Virus record (IMG/VR): IMGVR_UViG_3300034198_006385
Location: 22,663-86,662 of that record
From: a virus
Reading direction: 5' to 3' (one strand)
Length of the DNA stretch: 64,000 nucleotides
In this document: positions 34,326-42,291 of the stretch, piece by piece
Numbering within the stretch: the stretch's first letter is position 1
Layout of the letters: each line of letters begins with the position of its first letter
Made by a program: the position numbers and the translations under genes
The notes under the pieces: generated by a model
The model's input: the letters and a program-made list of their open reading frames with translations, nothing else
Told to the model about the DNA's origin: nothing
The model's database searches: none

Positions 34326-34536
34326 TTTGTTTACCCCTATTTGAATGAAATTCACGATGCCACCCCACGGAATCAATATGAAAATGAACCGATAATCCAA
34401 TTGGCTCGCCATAAGCAGCGCGATAAACATTCAACATGGTTTCAAATTCGACCAAAAAATCGTAAACATCTTCTGTTTGTTCAAGAGTTGCCAATCCTGG
34501 CGCCTTTACGTAAGCAAGCAATTTTTCTTTGATCAT
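34315..34536 (-). CDS. Hypothetical protein, 73 aa
   Basis: Not recognised. N-terminal helix 'IKEKLLAYVKAPG' and a short C-terminal His-rich segment ('SVHFHIDSVGWH'). It overlaps its downstream neighbour by 11 bp. Function unknown. Confidence 0.5.
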   Translation of the reverse strand: MIKEKLLAYVKAPGLATLEQTEDVYDFLVEFETMLNVYRAAYGEPIGLSVHFHIDSVGWHREFHSNRGKQNEN

Positions 34537-34548
34537 TTTAAAATTCTT

Positions 34549-34761
34549 TCACTTTCGCGGGGGATTGATGTCAATATCAACTAGATAAGGATCGCCTGCT
34601 TGAACATACCAATCTGGTGCAGTTGGGCTGGTATTTTTAGCGTTTTCTTTATCTCTAAATTCTTCAGCTTCTTTCAAAGTTAGAAAATCTGTATCAGACC
34701 AATGTTTTGATCCCCAACCGCGTTCATATTCTCTTAAAGTAACTCTGTATCGTGCCTGCAT
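34549..34761 (-). CDS. Hypothetical protein, 70 aa
   Basis: Basic N-terminus with Arg- and Trp-containing segment ('YERGWGSKHW'), then a charged helix 'LKEAEEFRDKENAK' and a Pro end. No known family. The tRNA-Glu lies just upstream. Function unknown. Confidence 0.5.
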   Translation of the reverse strand: MQARYRVTLREYERGWGSKHWSDTDFLTLKEAEEFRDKENAKNTSPTAPDWYVQAGDPYLVDIDINPPRK

Positions 34762-34778
34762 TTTAAAATTCCTTTAAA

Positions 34779-34858
34779 TGGTGCGGCCAACGGGGATCGA
34801 ACCCGCATTTTCTGGCTTGAAAGGCCGGAGTCCTAGTCCTAATTTAGACGACAGCCGC
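34779..34858 (-). tRNA. trnE: tRNA-Glu (anticodon TTC), 80 nt
   Basis: Acceptor pairs GCGGCTG/TGGCCGC, D-stem GTCT/GGAC with a long D-loop, T-arm GCGGG-TTCGATC-CCCGT and encoded CCA all fit. The anticodon loop CTTTCAA gives TTC. One C:A mismatch is in the anticodon stem. The D-loop is 2-3 nt longer than usual. Confidence 0.78.
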
Positions 34859-34864
34859 TTTAGA

Positions 34865-35047
34865 TCAAATTTTAGACCATCCTGTATTTGATGCAATATC
34901 ACCTTCAAGATGCTTACGTAGGTATACTACACTGCGGTCTAGACTGTCAAGAAGAACCTCATAGTCACCATAAACTTCTTTGAGTAAGTCACCATTATAA
35001 TCTTTGATTTGTTGTTTGTTAATTGCAATCGAATCATATTTAATCAT
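34865..35047 (-). CDS. Hypothetical protein, 60 aa
   Basis: Small soluble protein with 'VLLDSLDRSVVYLRKHLEGD'. Overlaps its upstream neighbour by 8 bp. Function unknown. Confidence 0.5.
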   Translation of the reverse strand: MIKYDSIAINKQQIKDYNGDLLKEVYGDYEVLLDSLDRSVVYLRKHLEGDIASNTGWSKI

Positions 35048-35243
35048 TTTGTAATCCCAATCTTTTCAAATCTTTGGATGATAGTTGTTCTTTGGTGGCA
35101 TAATAATATCTAGATTTGTTTCTGTAAATGCCTTGACTTTTTTGAATAGTTTTCTTCAGAATAACATCATACTGATAATTACCAAACAAAATAGTTTTAC
35201 CATATTGATCAACATATGAACGATCAGGAGGAAATTCTTTCAT
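35040..35243 (-). CDS. Hypothetical protein, 67 aa
   Basis: Basic, Tyr-rich ('NYQYDVILKKT', 'NKSRYYYATKEQ'). Its ATG (35243) overlaps the TGA of a small hydrophobic frame upstream (ATGA). Function unknown. Confidence 0.5.
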   Translation of the reverse strand: MKEFPPDRSYVDQYGKTILFGNYQYDVILKKTIQKSQGIYRNKSRYYYATKEQLSSKDLKRLGLQND

Positions 35244-35365
35244 TTCGACCCAATACCAAATACCGTTGCGCCATATTTAATTTCCTTTATATATAAAATC
35301 AATTGCCACATGAAGATGAAAAATATCAAATTAATAAAAGCGATTATGCAATAAACAATATTCAA
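35240..35365 (-). CDS. Possible small membrane protein, about 41 aa
   Basis: A TTG-initiated frame (35365) encodes one strongly hydrophobic helix ('IVYCIIAFINLIFFIFMW') followed by a basic tail ending in GIGSK. Its stop overlaps the next start as ATGA, which argues for translation, but no good ribosome-binding site precedes it. Confidence 0.35.
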   Translation of the reverse strand: MNIVYCIIAFINLIFFIFMWQLILYIKEIKYGATVFGIGSK

Positions 35366-35423
35366 TATGAAATAAGCAAAAGGCTTAATCTTGGATCAAT
35401 AAACAATGCCGCTTATATACGGA

Positions 35424-35528
35424 CTAATTAAACCAAGGGTCAATTTGCCAAATGATATGAGCAATCCCATATCTTTCTGATAATTGTTTTGCTATATTAA
35501 ATAAATATAATCCTTCTCCATGTGGCAT
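35424..35528 (-). CDS. Possible tiny protein, 34 aa, in the 35244-35543 gap
   Basis: ATG 35528 is preceded by AAAGGTTACGGG at a usable distance, and the frame stops at TAG 35426-35424. 'GLYLFNIAKQLSERYGIAHIIW' forms a short helix and strand. Nothing else is visible in this stretch. Confidence is low because of size. Confidence 0.35.
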   Translation of the reverse strand: MPHGEGLYLFNIAKQLSERYGIAHIIWQIDPWFN

Positions 35529-35543
35529 CCCGTAACCTTTCGA

Positions 35544-36140
35544 TTACAGAATTTTTGCGAATTTTAAAAATTCCGCCATTTCTGATGACAATGTAATTTC
35601 ATGCGACAGATTAAGAGAAATTAACTTGTCACTAATGTCCTGCAATTCTTTCTTGCGATTATTAATCCTATTTTTCAGGAGATCAATCTCTTTCTGAGAA
35701 TATACTGAAAAGGATTGACGATCAACCGCGTTGTGAAAATCCCGCCCATCGCGTTTCGCGGAAAATTCTAAGATTTTTTTAATTTCTTCATTGGATTTTG
35801 ATGGTGTAAGCCTAGATACCAACTCTTTCAGAAATTGAATTTCCATAAGAATTGTATTACGCAAAGCCAATAATTCATTAATTCTGGTGGAGGAATTTAA
35901 TGCGCCAACTTTAGTGCGAATGTCAACCAGAATTGTTTCTAGATACGAAACATCAGCAAATACTACTTCGTTTTCCACAAAACGATCATAAAGGACTTTT
36001 TCAAAGTCAACAGTATCATGATCCCACACGTTAAACCAAATTTCAGTATTTGAACGAAGTTCATTCCTCTTTTCTTTGATTTTCTCAATGATTGCGGATT
36101 GAACAGCGGCGGCGTTGCGTAGGTTGATATTTGCTAACAT
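35544..36140 (-). CDS. Coiled-coil protein, 198 aa
   Basis: Not recognised by family. Residues 1-35 form a helix with 'AAAVQSAIIEKIKEKRNEL'; residues 70-190 contain repeated Leu-heptads ('MEIQFLKELVSRL', 'DLLKNRINNRKKELQDI'). It is probably helical, possibly a scaffold or structural accessory. No membrane segment. Confidence 0.55.
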   Translation of the reverse strand: MLANINLRNAAAVQSAIIEKIKEKRNELRSNTEIWFNVWDHDTVDFEKVLYDRFVENEVVFADVSYLETILVDIRTKVGALNSSTRINELLALRNTILMEIQFLKELVSRLTPSKSNEEIKKILEFSAKRDGRDFHNAVDRQSFSVYSQKEIDLLKNRINNRKKELQDISDKLISLNLSHEITLSSEMAEFLKFAKIL

Positions 36141-36152
36141 GATATAGTTCCT

Positions 36153-36473
36153 TTAAAAATTCAAACGGGGAATTAGTTTACCAATTTCTTCTTTTACAAT
36201 CTCATTACATTGTTTTTTAATATCGGCTAACATCTGTTGACGATCATCGCCTCGTGTTTTTTTCCATAAATGAGTATTACGACTCATGTCAAGAGACATT
36301 TTATCCTCAAACTTGGATTTTGCAAACGAGAAGCGAATAGTAGCATATTCATCGGTATAAAGCAAGCCCGAACCTGAACACATTGTATGAACTTCTTCAT
36401 TGTCTTCACTTCCAATTAGATTGAAAATATGAAAACTAATCATGTCAATATTAACTGTTACAACTGGTGGCAT
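36153..36473 (-). CDS. Hypothetical protein, 106 aa
   Basis: Mixed beta then helix: 'VTVNIDMISFHIFNLIG' beginning and a basic C-terminal helix. Function unknown. Confidence 0.5.
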   Translation of the reverse strand: MPPVVTVNIDMISFHIFNLIGSEDNEEVHTMCSGSGLLYTDEYATIRFSFAKSKFEDKMSLDMSRNTHLWKKTRGDDRQQMLADIKKQCNEIVKEEIGKLIPRLNF

Positions 36474-36476
36474 AAG

Positions 36477-36632
36477 TTAATCTTCTTCGTGTTGTTGCAT
36501 TAATTCTTGGGCTGCTTCAAATCCTTCCCAATTATCAACACCAACTTCTACTAGACAATTAAGAAAAATTGAATCATTAAGTAGTTCGTTGTATTCTTCT
36601 AGGGTGATAGTGATTGTTGGTTTTTCTGTCAT
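36477..36632 (-). CDS. Small conserved phage protein, 51 aa
   Basis: The short frame from ATG 36632 to TAA 36477 reads 'TITLEEYNELLNDSIFLNCL' then 'VDNWEGFEAA', a pattern known from small phage proteins (IT-hydrophobic-EEYNELLxD ... V-D-N-W). It starts one base from the end of the 36633 gene. Function unknown. Confidence 0.6.
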   Translation of the reverse strand: MTEKPTITITLEEYNELLNDSIFLNCLVEVGVDNWEGFEAAQELMQQHEED

Positions 36633-36887
36633 TTATTTATATCCCATATTTTTTAGCATTCTAGCAATAAGATTCCACACATGCAAGTTTAATCGTGGAT
36701 AATTCTTGACTGATCCAGTTCTATTGGTTTTCTCTTGGATCAGTGCATCATCTTTACCACGATACGTTACGCCTGCATAATTACCTTTTTGTGAAGTTCC
36801 AGTTCCATCATTATAAAGTTTCATTTTAGCAATTTCTGTAACTTTACCAGTGATGGCGGAATGTAATTCAACCGTTATTATTAGCAT
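36633..36887 (-). CDS. Conserved phage hypothetical protein, 84 aa
   Basis: The end 'RTGSVKNYPRLNLHVWNLIA' is a widely conserved phage signature (R-x-G-x-V-x-N-Y-P-R ... W-N-L-I-A-R-M-L). Overlaps 36868-37104 by 20 bp. Function unknown. Confidence 0.65.
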   Translation of the reverse strand: MLIITVELHSAITGKVTEIAKMKLYNDGTGTSQKGNYAGVTYRGKDDALIQEKTNRTGSVKNYPRLNLHVWNLIARMLKNMGYK

Positions 36888-37104
36888 TTTTCTCTAATTC
36901 ATCAATTTTATTTGATACTATTTTTAAATGCTCAGTATTAAAATTTTCGATTTTAGCGATCATGGCATCCATAGAATTTTCAAATTCTATATCTCGTGTT
37001 TCGCTATGATTTTTTACATATTCATATTCACCCATAATATGACCATATTCATAAGACAAATTAATTAAATTAACGATTAATTCTTTAAAAGTCATTTTAT
37101 ACAT
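36868..37104 (-). CDS. Hypothetical helical protein, 78 aa
   Basis: Two amphipathic helices separated by a short loop, with a Lys-rich end. Overlaps neighbours on both sides by 8-20 bp, so it is expressed with them. Function unknown. Confidence 0.5.
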   Translation of the reverse strand: MYKMTFKELIVNLINLSYEYGHIMGEYEYVKNHSETRDIEFENSMDAMIAKIENFNTEHLKIVSNKIDELEKNANNNG

Positions 37105-37342
37105 CCTTTGTTAAATGATCAATAATGGTATGCCCGACAATTTCATCATCCATATTCATTCCTGATTGTTCGGCAATATGCATCAGAAGATCACATGCAT
37201 CAGGAATATCATAAAATATAATACCTTCATTTACAACAGCATCAGCAATTTGAATGAGAGGAATTAGCCATTCTCTATACATGTCTAATTCCCGCCGTGT
37301 GTCATTATAGCTATTCATCCAATATTCAATATTATGTACCAA
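37097..37342 (-). CDS. Hypothetical protein, 81 aa
   Basis: Helical; contains 'DTRRELDMYREWLIPLIQIAD', with Asp/His pairs near the end. Overlaps neighbours by 8-11 bp. Function unknown. Confidence 0.5.
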   Translation of the reverse strand: MVHNIEYWMNSYNDTRRELDMYREWLIPLIQIADAVVNEGIIFYDIPDACDLLMHIAEQSGMNMDDEIVGHTIIDHLTKDV

Positions 37343-37517
37343 TGTTTAAAACCTTCAGTAGTTCTCTTGCTAATTTAATTTCTGCTTCATAAACACCATC
37401 ATCATAACCATCTTCATATGTAACTCTATATGAATGTTCATATGGGTTAGGAATTTTATTGGCACGTTTTCTAATCAATTCGATATATTCATCTGAAATA
37501 TAATGTAATCTTAACAT
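37332..37517 (-). CDS. Hypothetical protein, 61 aa
   Basis: Start ATG 37517 overlaps the TGA of the upstream secreted-protein gene (TGATG-type junction). The protein reads 'MLRLHYISDEYIELIRKRA' and ends with a Leu-rich helix; soluble. Function unknown. Confidence 0.55.
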   Translation of the reverse strand: MLRLHYISDEYIELIRKRANKIPNPYEHSYRVTYEDGYDDGVYEAEIKLARELLKVLNIGT

Positions 37518-37885
37518 CACATACCTGCCCCATTCAGAAAACACATTACACCAAGATATGGTGTCCAACAAGCAATAGGCTCGCCCATTAAATTTTCTCG
37601 TGGTTCTAAAATTCTTGATGGAGGAACAGTTACCCACTCATTTGTTCCATATTTAAATTGATTACTATCCGTAAAAATCTGTAACTTATCACCATATACA
37701 CGAATTTTTACAGGACGACAATCAGAAGTATCACAACATGAAATATCTGTCCCTGGAATTTTAAGTGATTTAAAAAATGGTCCCATTGCGGGATCGGCAT
37801 TTTCTGGTGGTGTTGCCATTACAGGAACGGTCAACATAAATGTCATCACAGTTGCATATAAAATTTTTCTCATTGCTTCCTTCAA
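37517..37885 (-). CDS. Secreted Cys-pair protein of alphaproteobacterial type, 122 aa
   Basis: Residues 1-25 are a signal peptide (MRK, hydrophobic run, VMA-TPP). The mature chain carries Cys-Cys-Asp-Thr-Ser-Asp-Cys-Arg-Pro-Val, Trp-Val-Thr-Val-Pro-Pro and a C-terminal 'CWTPYLGVMCFLNGAGM' region. I recognise this pattern from periplasmic proteins of rhizobia, Methylobacterium and relatives, which points to an alphaproteobacterial host gene carried by the phage. Its role in infection is unknown. Confidence 0.72.
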   Translation of the reverse strand: MKEAMRKILYATVMTFMLTVPVMATPPENADPAMGPFFKSLKIPGTDISCCDTSDCRPVKIRVYGDKLQIFTDSNQFKYGTNEWVTVPPSRILEPRENLMGEPIACWTPYLGVMCFLNGAGM

Positions 37886-37911
37886 TTTAAATTAAAATTT
37901 TTTAATTTTAA

Positions 37912-37984
37912 TGCGCGCACTAGGATTTGAACGCAGAATCAATCGGTTATGAGCCGACAGCTTTGCCAATTAAGCTATACGCGC
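37912..37984 (-). tRNA. trnM: tRNA with CAT anticodon (Met or modified Ile), 73 nt
   Basis: Acceptor GCGCGTA/TGCGCGC, D-arm with AATTGGCA loop and T-loop TTCAAAT are normal. The anticodon loop CTCATAA gives CAT. CCA is not encoded. CAT could be elongator Met or, after lysidine modification, Ile(AUA), which would be useful for the many ATA codons here. Confidence 0.8.
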
Positions 37985-38009
37985 CTAATAATTATTTTTC
38001 AAACAATAC

Positions 38010-38084
38010 CTTAAAAATTAATATTTCGAACCTTCGCATGATAGATTCAAAATCTATTGCCTTACCGCTTAGATATACTCTTTC
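38010..38084 (-). pseudogene. Decayed tRNA-Gln-like locus (anticodon TTG)
   Basis: The D-arm (TCT-AAGCGGTAA-GGC) and anticodon arm (ATAGA-TTTTGAA-TCTAT, anticodon TTG) read like tRNA-Gln, but the T-stem (GAAGG against TATTA) and acceptor do not pair. It lies exactly between two intact tRNAs, supporting a former tRNA. Confidence 0.5.
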
Positions 38085-38096
38085 AAAATATTTTAG

Positions 38097-38173
38097 TGGT
38101 CCGCATGGCCGGATTCGAACCAGCAACCTACAGATTAGAAATCTGTTGCACTGTCCAGTTGTGCTACATGCGG
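38097..38173 (-). tRNA. trnR: tRNA-Arg (anticodon TCT), 77 nt
   Basis: All four stems pair: acceptor CCGCATG/CATGCGG, D-stem GCAC/GTGC, anticodon stem ACAGA/TCTGT with loop TTTCTAA (anticodon TCT) and T-stem GCTGG/CCGGC with loop TTCGAAT. CCA is encoded. It reads AGA, the main Arg codon here. Confidence 0.92.
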
Positions 38174-38209
38174 TTATTGAGAGGAATCTACTATCTATGC
38201 GTCATTCTG

Positions 38210-38419
38210 TCAACATGGTTTTTCAGGTTCTTCATATTTCACCATAGCTTGTGTTACCACAAACGCACCGTTATGAGCAAGTTCATGCTTAAATCCACCA
38301 AAAGGTTGATAATCAGCGGCGATATAATTATTTATAATAGTTTCTAAATTAATTAAACAATCATTTAAACTTCTACTTGAAATATAGTAAGCAATTTTAT
38401 AATCAATAATTTTTCGCAT
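38210..38419 (-). CDS. DUF1737-like small protein, 69 aa
   Basis: Start ATG 38419. The sequence 'YQPFGGF.....GAFVVTQAMV' is the DUF1737-type pattern of small phage and bacterial proteins (G-x-x-P-x-G-G ... Q-A-M-V). Function unknown. Confidence 0.65.
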   Translation of the reverse strand: MRKIIDYKIAYYISSRSLNDCLINLETIINNYIAADYQPFGGFKHELAHNGAFVVTQAMVKYEEPEKPC

Positions 38420-38421
38420 AA

Positions 38422-38766
38422 TCAAATTTTTCTTCCAAGAGTTTTTGCGTCAGTTTCGTTAGTGATATATTGTAATGGACCCTTTGAATAAAGGGGTGCT
38501 ACACGGCCCTGTAGGCGTCGCACAGCGGCTTTAACATGTTCAGGCTCAGTGTGTAGGTTAGCTAGAATACCACGCGCCTGACAAGTTTCTTTATATGATT
38601 CTAGAGGTTCCATGAATTGTTTATTTTCAATCTTAATTGTTGGTGTTGTTTGCTCTTTCACAAATTTATATGTTTTCTTGCGTGCTTTGATTTGATCGGG
38701 ATGTGCGCCCATCTTACGAAGAAATTTATCATGTTCTCGCTGCAACTGTTCCAATTTTCTAGACAT
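38422..38766 (-). CDS. Hypothetical basic protein, 114 aa
   Basis: Start ATG 38766 has AGGA at 8 bases; upstream codons read into the divergent promoter region and are not used. Lys/Arg-rich helix at 20-45 and a short 'VKAAVRRLQGRVAPLYSKGPL' motif that resembles small conserved phage proteins. First gene of the leftward accessory region from 38766 to 28273. Confidence 0.55.
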   Translation of the reverse strand: MSRKLEQLQREHDKFLRKMGAHPDQIKARKKTYKFVKEQTTPTIKIENKQFMEPLESYKETCQARGILANLHTEPEHVKAAVRRLQGRVAPLYSKGPLQYITNETDAKTLGRKI

Positions 38767-38837
38767 TAAAAATCCTATCACTACGATGTTTTCTCGTCTT
38801 ACCCCAAAAAAACATGCATAGCAAATGAAAAATGTTA

Positions 38838-38866
38838 TTGACAATCTCAAAGAAACACCATATACT
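38838..38866 (+). promoter_or_regulatory. Sigma70-type promoter for rightward replisome genes
   Basis: TTGACA (38838-38843), 17-bp spacer, TATACT (38861-38866), about 143 bp before the start at 39009. The spacing and match equal the primase promoter at 18832. Confidence 0.82.
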
Positions 38867-39008
38867 TGCAGTGTTGCAAAAAAAAAAAGAAATAAACAAT
38901 AACTGATCATTCACCGTTACAAGAATGATAGATAATGTAATATGGGTAAAATGAGTGAATTGAAATTTCCCATAAATTGCAAATAATAATGAAAAGGAAT
39001 AAATAATT

Positions 39009-39848
39009 ATGCAAATTAATATTACCGTAGAAGAATTACAAAAAAGAAAACTTTTCGTAGCAAGTCCGATGTATGCTGGGCAATGTGCAGGATTATATGC
39101 ACGATCCATTGCAGATTTAACTGGATTATGTGTAAAATATGGCATTGAAATGAAATTTTATGCACTTTTCAATGAATCATTAATTACTAGGGCAAGAAAT
39201 TATTGTGTAGATGAATTTCTTCGTAGTGATTATAGCCATCTTTTATTTCTTGATAGTGATATTGGCTTTAATGCAAATGATGTAATTGCAATGCTTGCTC
39301 TACAATCAGATGAATCGGAATATGATATTCTTGCTGCCCCATATCCAAAAAAATGTATTAGTTGGGAAAAAATTAAACAAGCAGTAGATAAAGGTTTAGC
39401 AGATGACAATCCAGCAATTTTAGAAAAATTTGTTGGAGATTATGTATTTAATCCTGTTGCTAATACAAATCAAATTGCATTAAATGAGCCAGCAGAAATT
39501 ATGGAAACTGGAACTGGTTTTATGATGATTAAAAGAAAATTATTTGCAGAATACGATATGGCGTATCCTCAATACAAATATAAACCAGATCATGTTCGTA
39601 GTGACCATTTTGATGGTAGTCGCGAAATTATGGCATATTTTGATTGTATTATTGATCCAGATTCTAAACGCTATTTGTCAGAAGATTATATGTTTTGCCA
39701 AAATGTTCGCAAAATGGGTGGAAAAGTTTGGCTTTGCCCCTGGATTTCTACACAACATGTTGGTATGTATGTATTCGGCGGGTCTCTCGCTGATCTTGCA
39801 TCAATTGGAGCGTCAGCAACCGTTGATATAGATAAAATCAAAAAATAA
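39009..39848 (+). CDS. GT-A-fold glycosyltransferase of marine phage type, 279 aa
   Basis: 'LFLDSDIGF' at about residue 80 is the donor-metal Asp-x-Asp, with 'RARNYCVDEFL' before it and 'SEDYMFCQNVRKMGGKVWL' near 220, as in glycosyltransferases of T4-like cyanophages. Donor and acceptor are unknown. It heads the rightward block and has AAGGA before its ATG. It is one of at least four sugar transferases in this window. Confidence 0.8.
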   Translation: MQINITVEELQKRKLFVASPMYAGQCAGLYARSIADLTGLCVKYGIEMKFYALFNESLITRARNYCVDEFLRSDYSHLLFLDSDIGFNANDVIAMLALQSDESEYDILAAPYPKKCISWEKIKQAVDKGLADDNPAILEKFVGDYVFNPVANTNQIALNEPAEIMETGTGFMMIKRKLFAEYDMAYPQYKYKPDHVRSDHFDGSREIMAYFDCIIDPDSKRYLSEDYMFCQNVRKMGGKVWLCPWISTQHVGMYVFGGSLADLASIGASATVDIDKIKK

Positions 39849-39859
39849 AGGCTTATAAT

Positions 39860-40132
39860 ATGATTGACTCTAATAAAATAAATAATATTATTGAGGAATA
39901 TAAAACAAAAACAATTACTAATGATGAATATGGTATGTATTTAAAAGATACCATTTCATCATTAATTGATTTTTCTATTAAAATGACAACAATTTCTGCT
40001 ATTTCTTCTAATATTTCAAAAGAAAGATTTGATATTTTAGATAAAATTTATGTAAATGAAACAGTAGAATTAATGGGTCTATTGCAAATTGTTAGAGATG
40101 GAATTAATTCGATTATTGATGATAAGGTTTAA
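39860..40132 (+). CDS. Hypothetical helical protein, 90 aa
   Basis: No family recognised. Helical, with Ile/Asn-rich sequence and an acidic-hydrophobic second half; ends 3 bp before the next gene. Function unknown. Confidence 0.55.
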   Translation: MIDSNKINNIIEEYKTKTITNDEYGMYLKDTISSLIDFSIKMTTISAISSNISKERFDILDKIYVNETVELMGLLQIVRDGINSIIDDKV

Positions 40133-40134
40133 TT

Positions 40135-40365
40135 ATGTATAATGAAAAAAATATTGTTCAAGCAATGAGATTATTTTCTGATATTTCCACTGCATATGTG
40201 GAAGAACTTAAAAATTATTCTGAACAAATGGCTCTATTAGATGAAGATAGTTTAACTGAATATTGTGAAAAATATTCGGATGAAATTGATGAATTGATGA
40301 AAAAAACATCATATATTAAAAAATTAGTTGATTTTCTTCAAAATAGCGAATCTACAATTCATTAA
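40135..40365 (+). CDS. Hypothetical helical acidic protein, 76 aa
   Basis: Helical, Glu- and Asp-rich, starting 3 bp after the upstream gene. The pair precedes the sliding-clamp gene. Function unknown. Confidence 0.5.
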   Translation: MYNEKNIVQAMRLFSDISTAYVEELKNYSEQMALLDEDSLTEYCEKYSDEIDELMKKTSYIKKLVDFLQNSESTIH

Positions 40366-40385
40366 ATTAAATAAGAAATAATATT

Positions 40386-41054
40386 ATGAAAATTAGTAAA
40401 AAACTACGTGCAATTCTATCTAGTTATTCTATTATTAATCCAGGTATAATGTTTAAAGAAGGAAATATACTATCAACTATTTCTCCTCTTAATACTATTA
40501 TGTCAACATGTGTTATTGATACTACATGTCCACAAGATTTTTGTATTTCTAATCTATCAGAATTTATTAATATTATTAGTATTATTTCAGATAATCACGA
40601 AATTACATTTAATGATTATCAAATGATTATTAATTCTGGTAAATCTATAATCAAATATACTCTTGCTGATCCAGATACTATTACGTATTCTGGTTACGAT
40701 GAACCTGTATTTGATAATACATTAACATCATTTATGCTTGATTCTTTTGATCTTTCTGCAATTATTAAAGCATCTAGTATTTTAAAATCATCAGAAATTT
40801 TAATAAAAGGTAATAGTAAAGGTATTACTATTACCTCAGGTAAATTAAAAGAAAAATCTGCTAGTAGATTTACTAAGAAAATTGATGATATTTTAATTGA
40901 ACCACGTATTGAATTTGAACGCATATTTAATCTTGATAATTTAAAAATTATTGATGGAACATATAGAATTACACTACCCGATGATCCTTTTATGGAAATG
41001 ATTTCTACAAATGAAGAAAATCAAATGAAATATTGGATTGTTGCATCTGAATAA
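40386..41054 (+). CDS. 45: Sliding clamp (T4 gp45-like), 222 aa
   Basis: Length (T4 228 aa), two-domain beta-rich layout and place directly before gp44/gp62/RegA identify the clamp. It forms a ring that tethers polymerase and, with gp33, activates late transcription. The sequence is divergent and lacks short signature motifs, so the call rests on gene order and fold pattern. Confidence 0.85.
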   Translation: MKISKKLRAILSSYSIINPGIMFKEGNILSTISPLNTIMSTCVIDTTCPQDFCISNLSEFINIISIISDNHEITFNDYQMIINSGKSIIKYTLADPDTITYSGYDEPVFDNTLTSFMLDSFDLSAIIKASSILKSSEILIKGNSKGITITSGKLKEKSASRFTKKIDDILIEPRIEFERIFNLDNLKIIDGTYRITLPDDPFMEMISTNEENQMKYWIVASE

Positions 41055-41078
41055 AAAATAATTAATGAGGTTTATATA

Positions 41079-42017
41079 ATGGAAAATATTGCAAATTTTG
41101 TTTGGACATTTAAATATGCTCCGCAAAAATTAAACGAATGTATTCTACCTTCTTCTATTAAAGAAAATATTAAAACAATTATTTCGCGTGGGGCCGCTCA
41201 GAATATGATTCTTACTGGTCCCGCAGGATGTGGTAAAACCACTATAGCAAAAATGATTGTAAAAGAAATGGGTGCGGATTGTCTTTTTATCAATGCTTCA
41301 ATGAATGGAAATATTGATACTCTTAGAACAGATATTAAAAATTTTGCATCAAATAAATCATTTAATGGTGGGCGTAAATATGTAATTCTTGATGAAGCTG
41401 ATTATATGAATAAAAATTCTACCCAACCAGCTTTACGCGCATTTATTGAAGAAAATATTAAAAATTGTGGATTTATTTTTACATGTAATAAAATTGATGG
41501 TATTATCGGGCCATTACATAGTCGTTCAGTAATTATTGATTTTGATATTCCTTCCGAGGAATATAGTGATCTTGCTATGCAATTTTATAAGCGTTGCGAA
41601 AATATTTTACAAAATGAAGGAATTTCTTTTAAAACAAAATATCTTCAGACATTAATTGCAAAATTTTTTCCTGATTATCGTCGCATGATTAATGAAATGC
41701 AATTTTATTCTTCTAGCGGCACATTAGATGTAACAAAAATTCTTGCAAATAATGATAATTTAATTAATGAATTAATTCCATTTTTAAAGAAAAATGATTT
41801 TACAGAAATTCGTAATTTTGTAAGCAGAAATATGGACAATATTCCTGGGATGTTTAATTTTCTTTATGAAAATCTTACTGATAAAGTTGTTACTAATAAT
41901 ATTCCAGATTTGATTTTAATTTTATCAAAATATCAATATCAAGCAGCATTTGTTTCATCCCAAGAAATTAATACAGCCGCATGTTTAACTGAATTGATGA
42001 CCCTTGAATATGTCTAA
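41079..42017 (+). CDS. 44: Clamp loader ATPase (T4 gp44-like), 312 aa
   Basis: AAA+ ATPase with Walker A Gly-Pro-Ala-Gly-Cys-Gly-Lys-Thr-Thr at about residue 48, Walker B Ile-Leu-Asp-Glu-Ala-Asp (about 105), sensor and 'RAFIEEN' arginine-finger-like segments. With gp62 it opens and loads gp45. The order 45-44-62-regA matches T4. Confidence 0.93.
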   Translation: MENIANFVWTFKYAPQKLNECILPSSIKENIKTIISRGAAQNMILTGPAGCGKTTIAKMIVKEMGADCLFINASMNGNIDTLRTDIKNFASNKSFNGGRKYVILDEADYMNKNSTQPALRAFIEENIKNCGFIFTCNKIDGIIGPLHSRSVIIDFDIPSEEYSDLAMQFYKRCENILQNEGISFKTKYLQTLIAKFFPDYRRMINEMQFYSSSGTLDVTKILANNDNLINELIPFLKKNDFTEIRNFVSRNMDNIPGMFNFLYENLTDKVVTNNIPDLILILSKYQYQAAFVSSQEINTAACLTELMTLEYV

Positions 42018-42291
42018 TAATTTAATGAAATCTATTAATAATAGAGGCGAGATTTATTTTGCTATGACACGCCTCTATAAGAAAAAAACAAAATCACCAT
42101 TTAAAATTTGTGTTGAATGTTTTAATGAGATTAAATATAATACTTATTATTGTGATGTTGTAACTTTTATTCCTAGTGAAACAGTTAAAATAGATATTAA
42201 TTATTATCATTTGCATAAAAATTGTGCAAAAAATATTCAAGAAATTCCATTGAGAGATATTATTCATGCAAGAAAACAAAACAATATTTGA
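42010..42291 (+). CDS. Small Cys-containing protein, 93 aa
   Basis: Start ATG 42010 overlaps the gp44 stop by 8 bp. Cys-Val-Glu-Cys (about 36) and His-Leu-His-Lys-Asn-Cys (about 74) could form a zinc knuckle. It lies between gp44 and gp62, where T4 has no gene. Function unknown. Confidence 0.6.
   Translation: MSNNLMKSINNRGEIYFAMTRLYKKKTKSPFKICVECFNEIKYNTYYCDVVTFIPSETVKIDINYYHLHKNCAKNIQEIPLRDIIHARKQNNI

Noticed and set aside
38767-38910. Upstream extension of the 38422-38766 gene to 162 aa
   Set aside because: The extra residues are a translation of the A/T-rich promoter region; the internal ATG has the ribosome-binding site.
38759-39145. 128-aa minus-strand frame spanning the divergent region
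   Set aside because: It overlaps the consensus promoter and the start of the glycosyltransferase gene and has no recognisable features.
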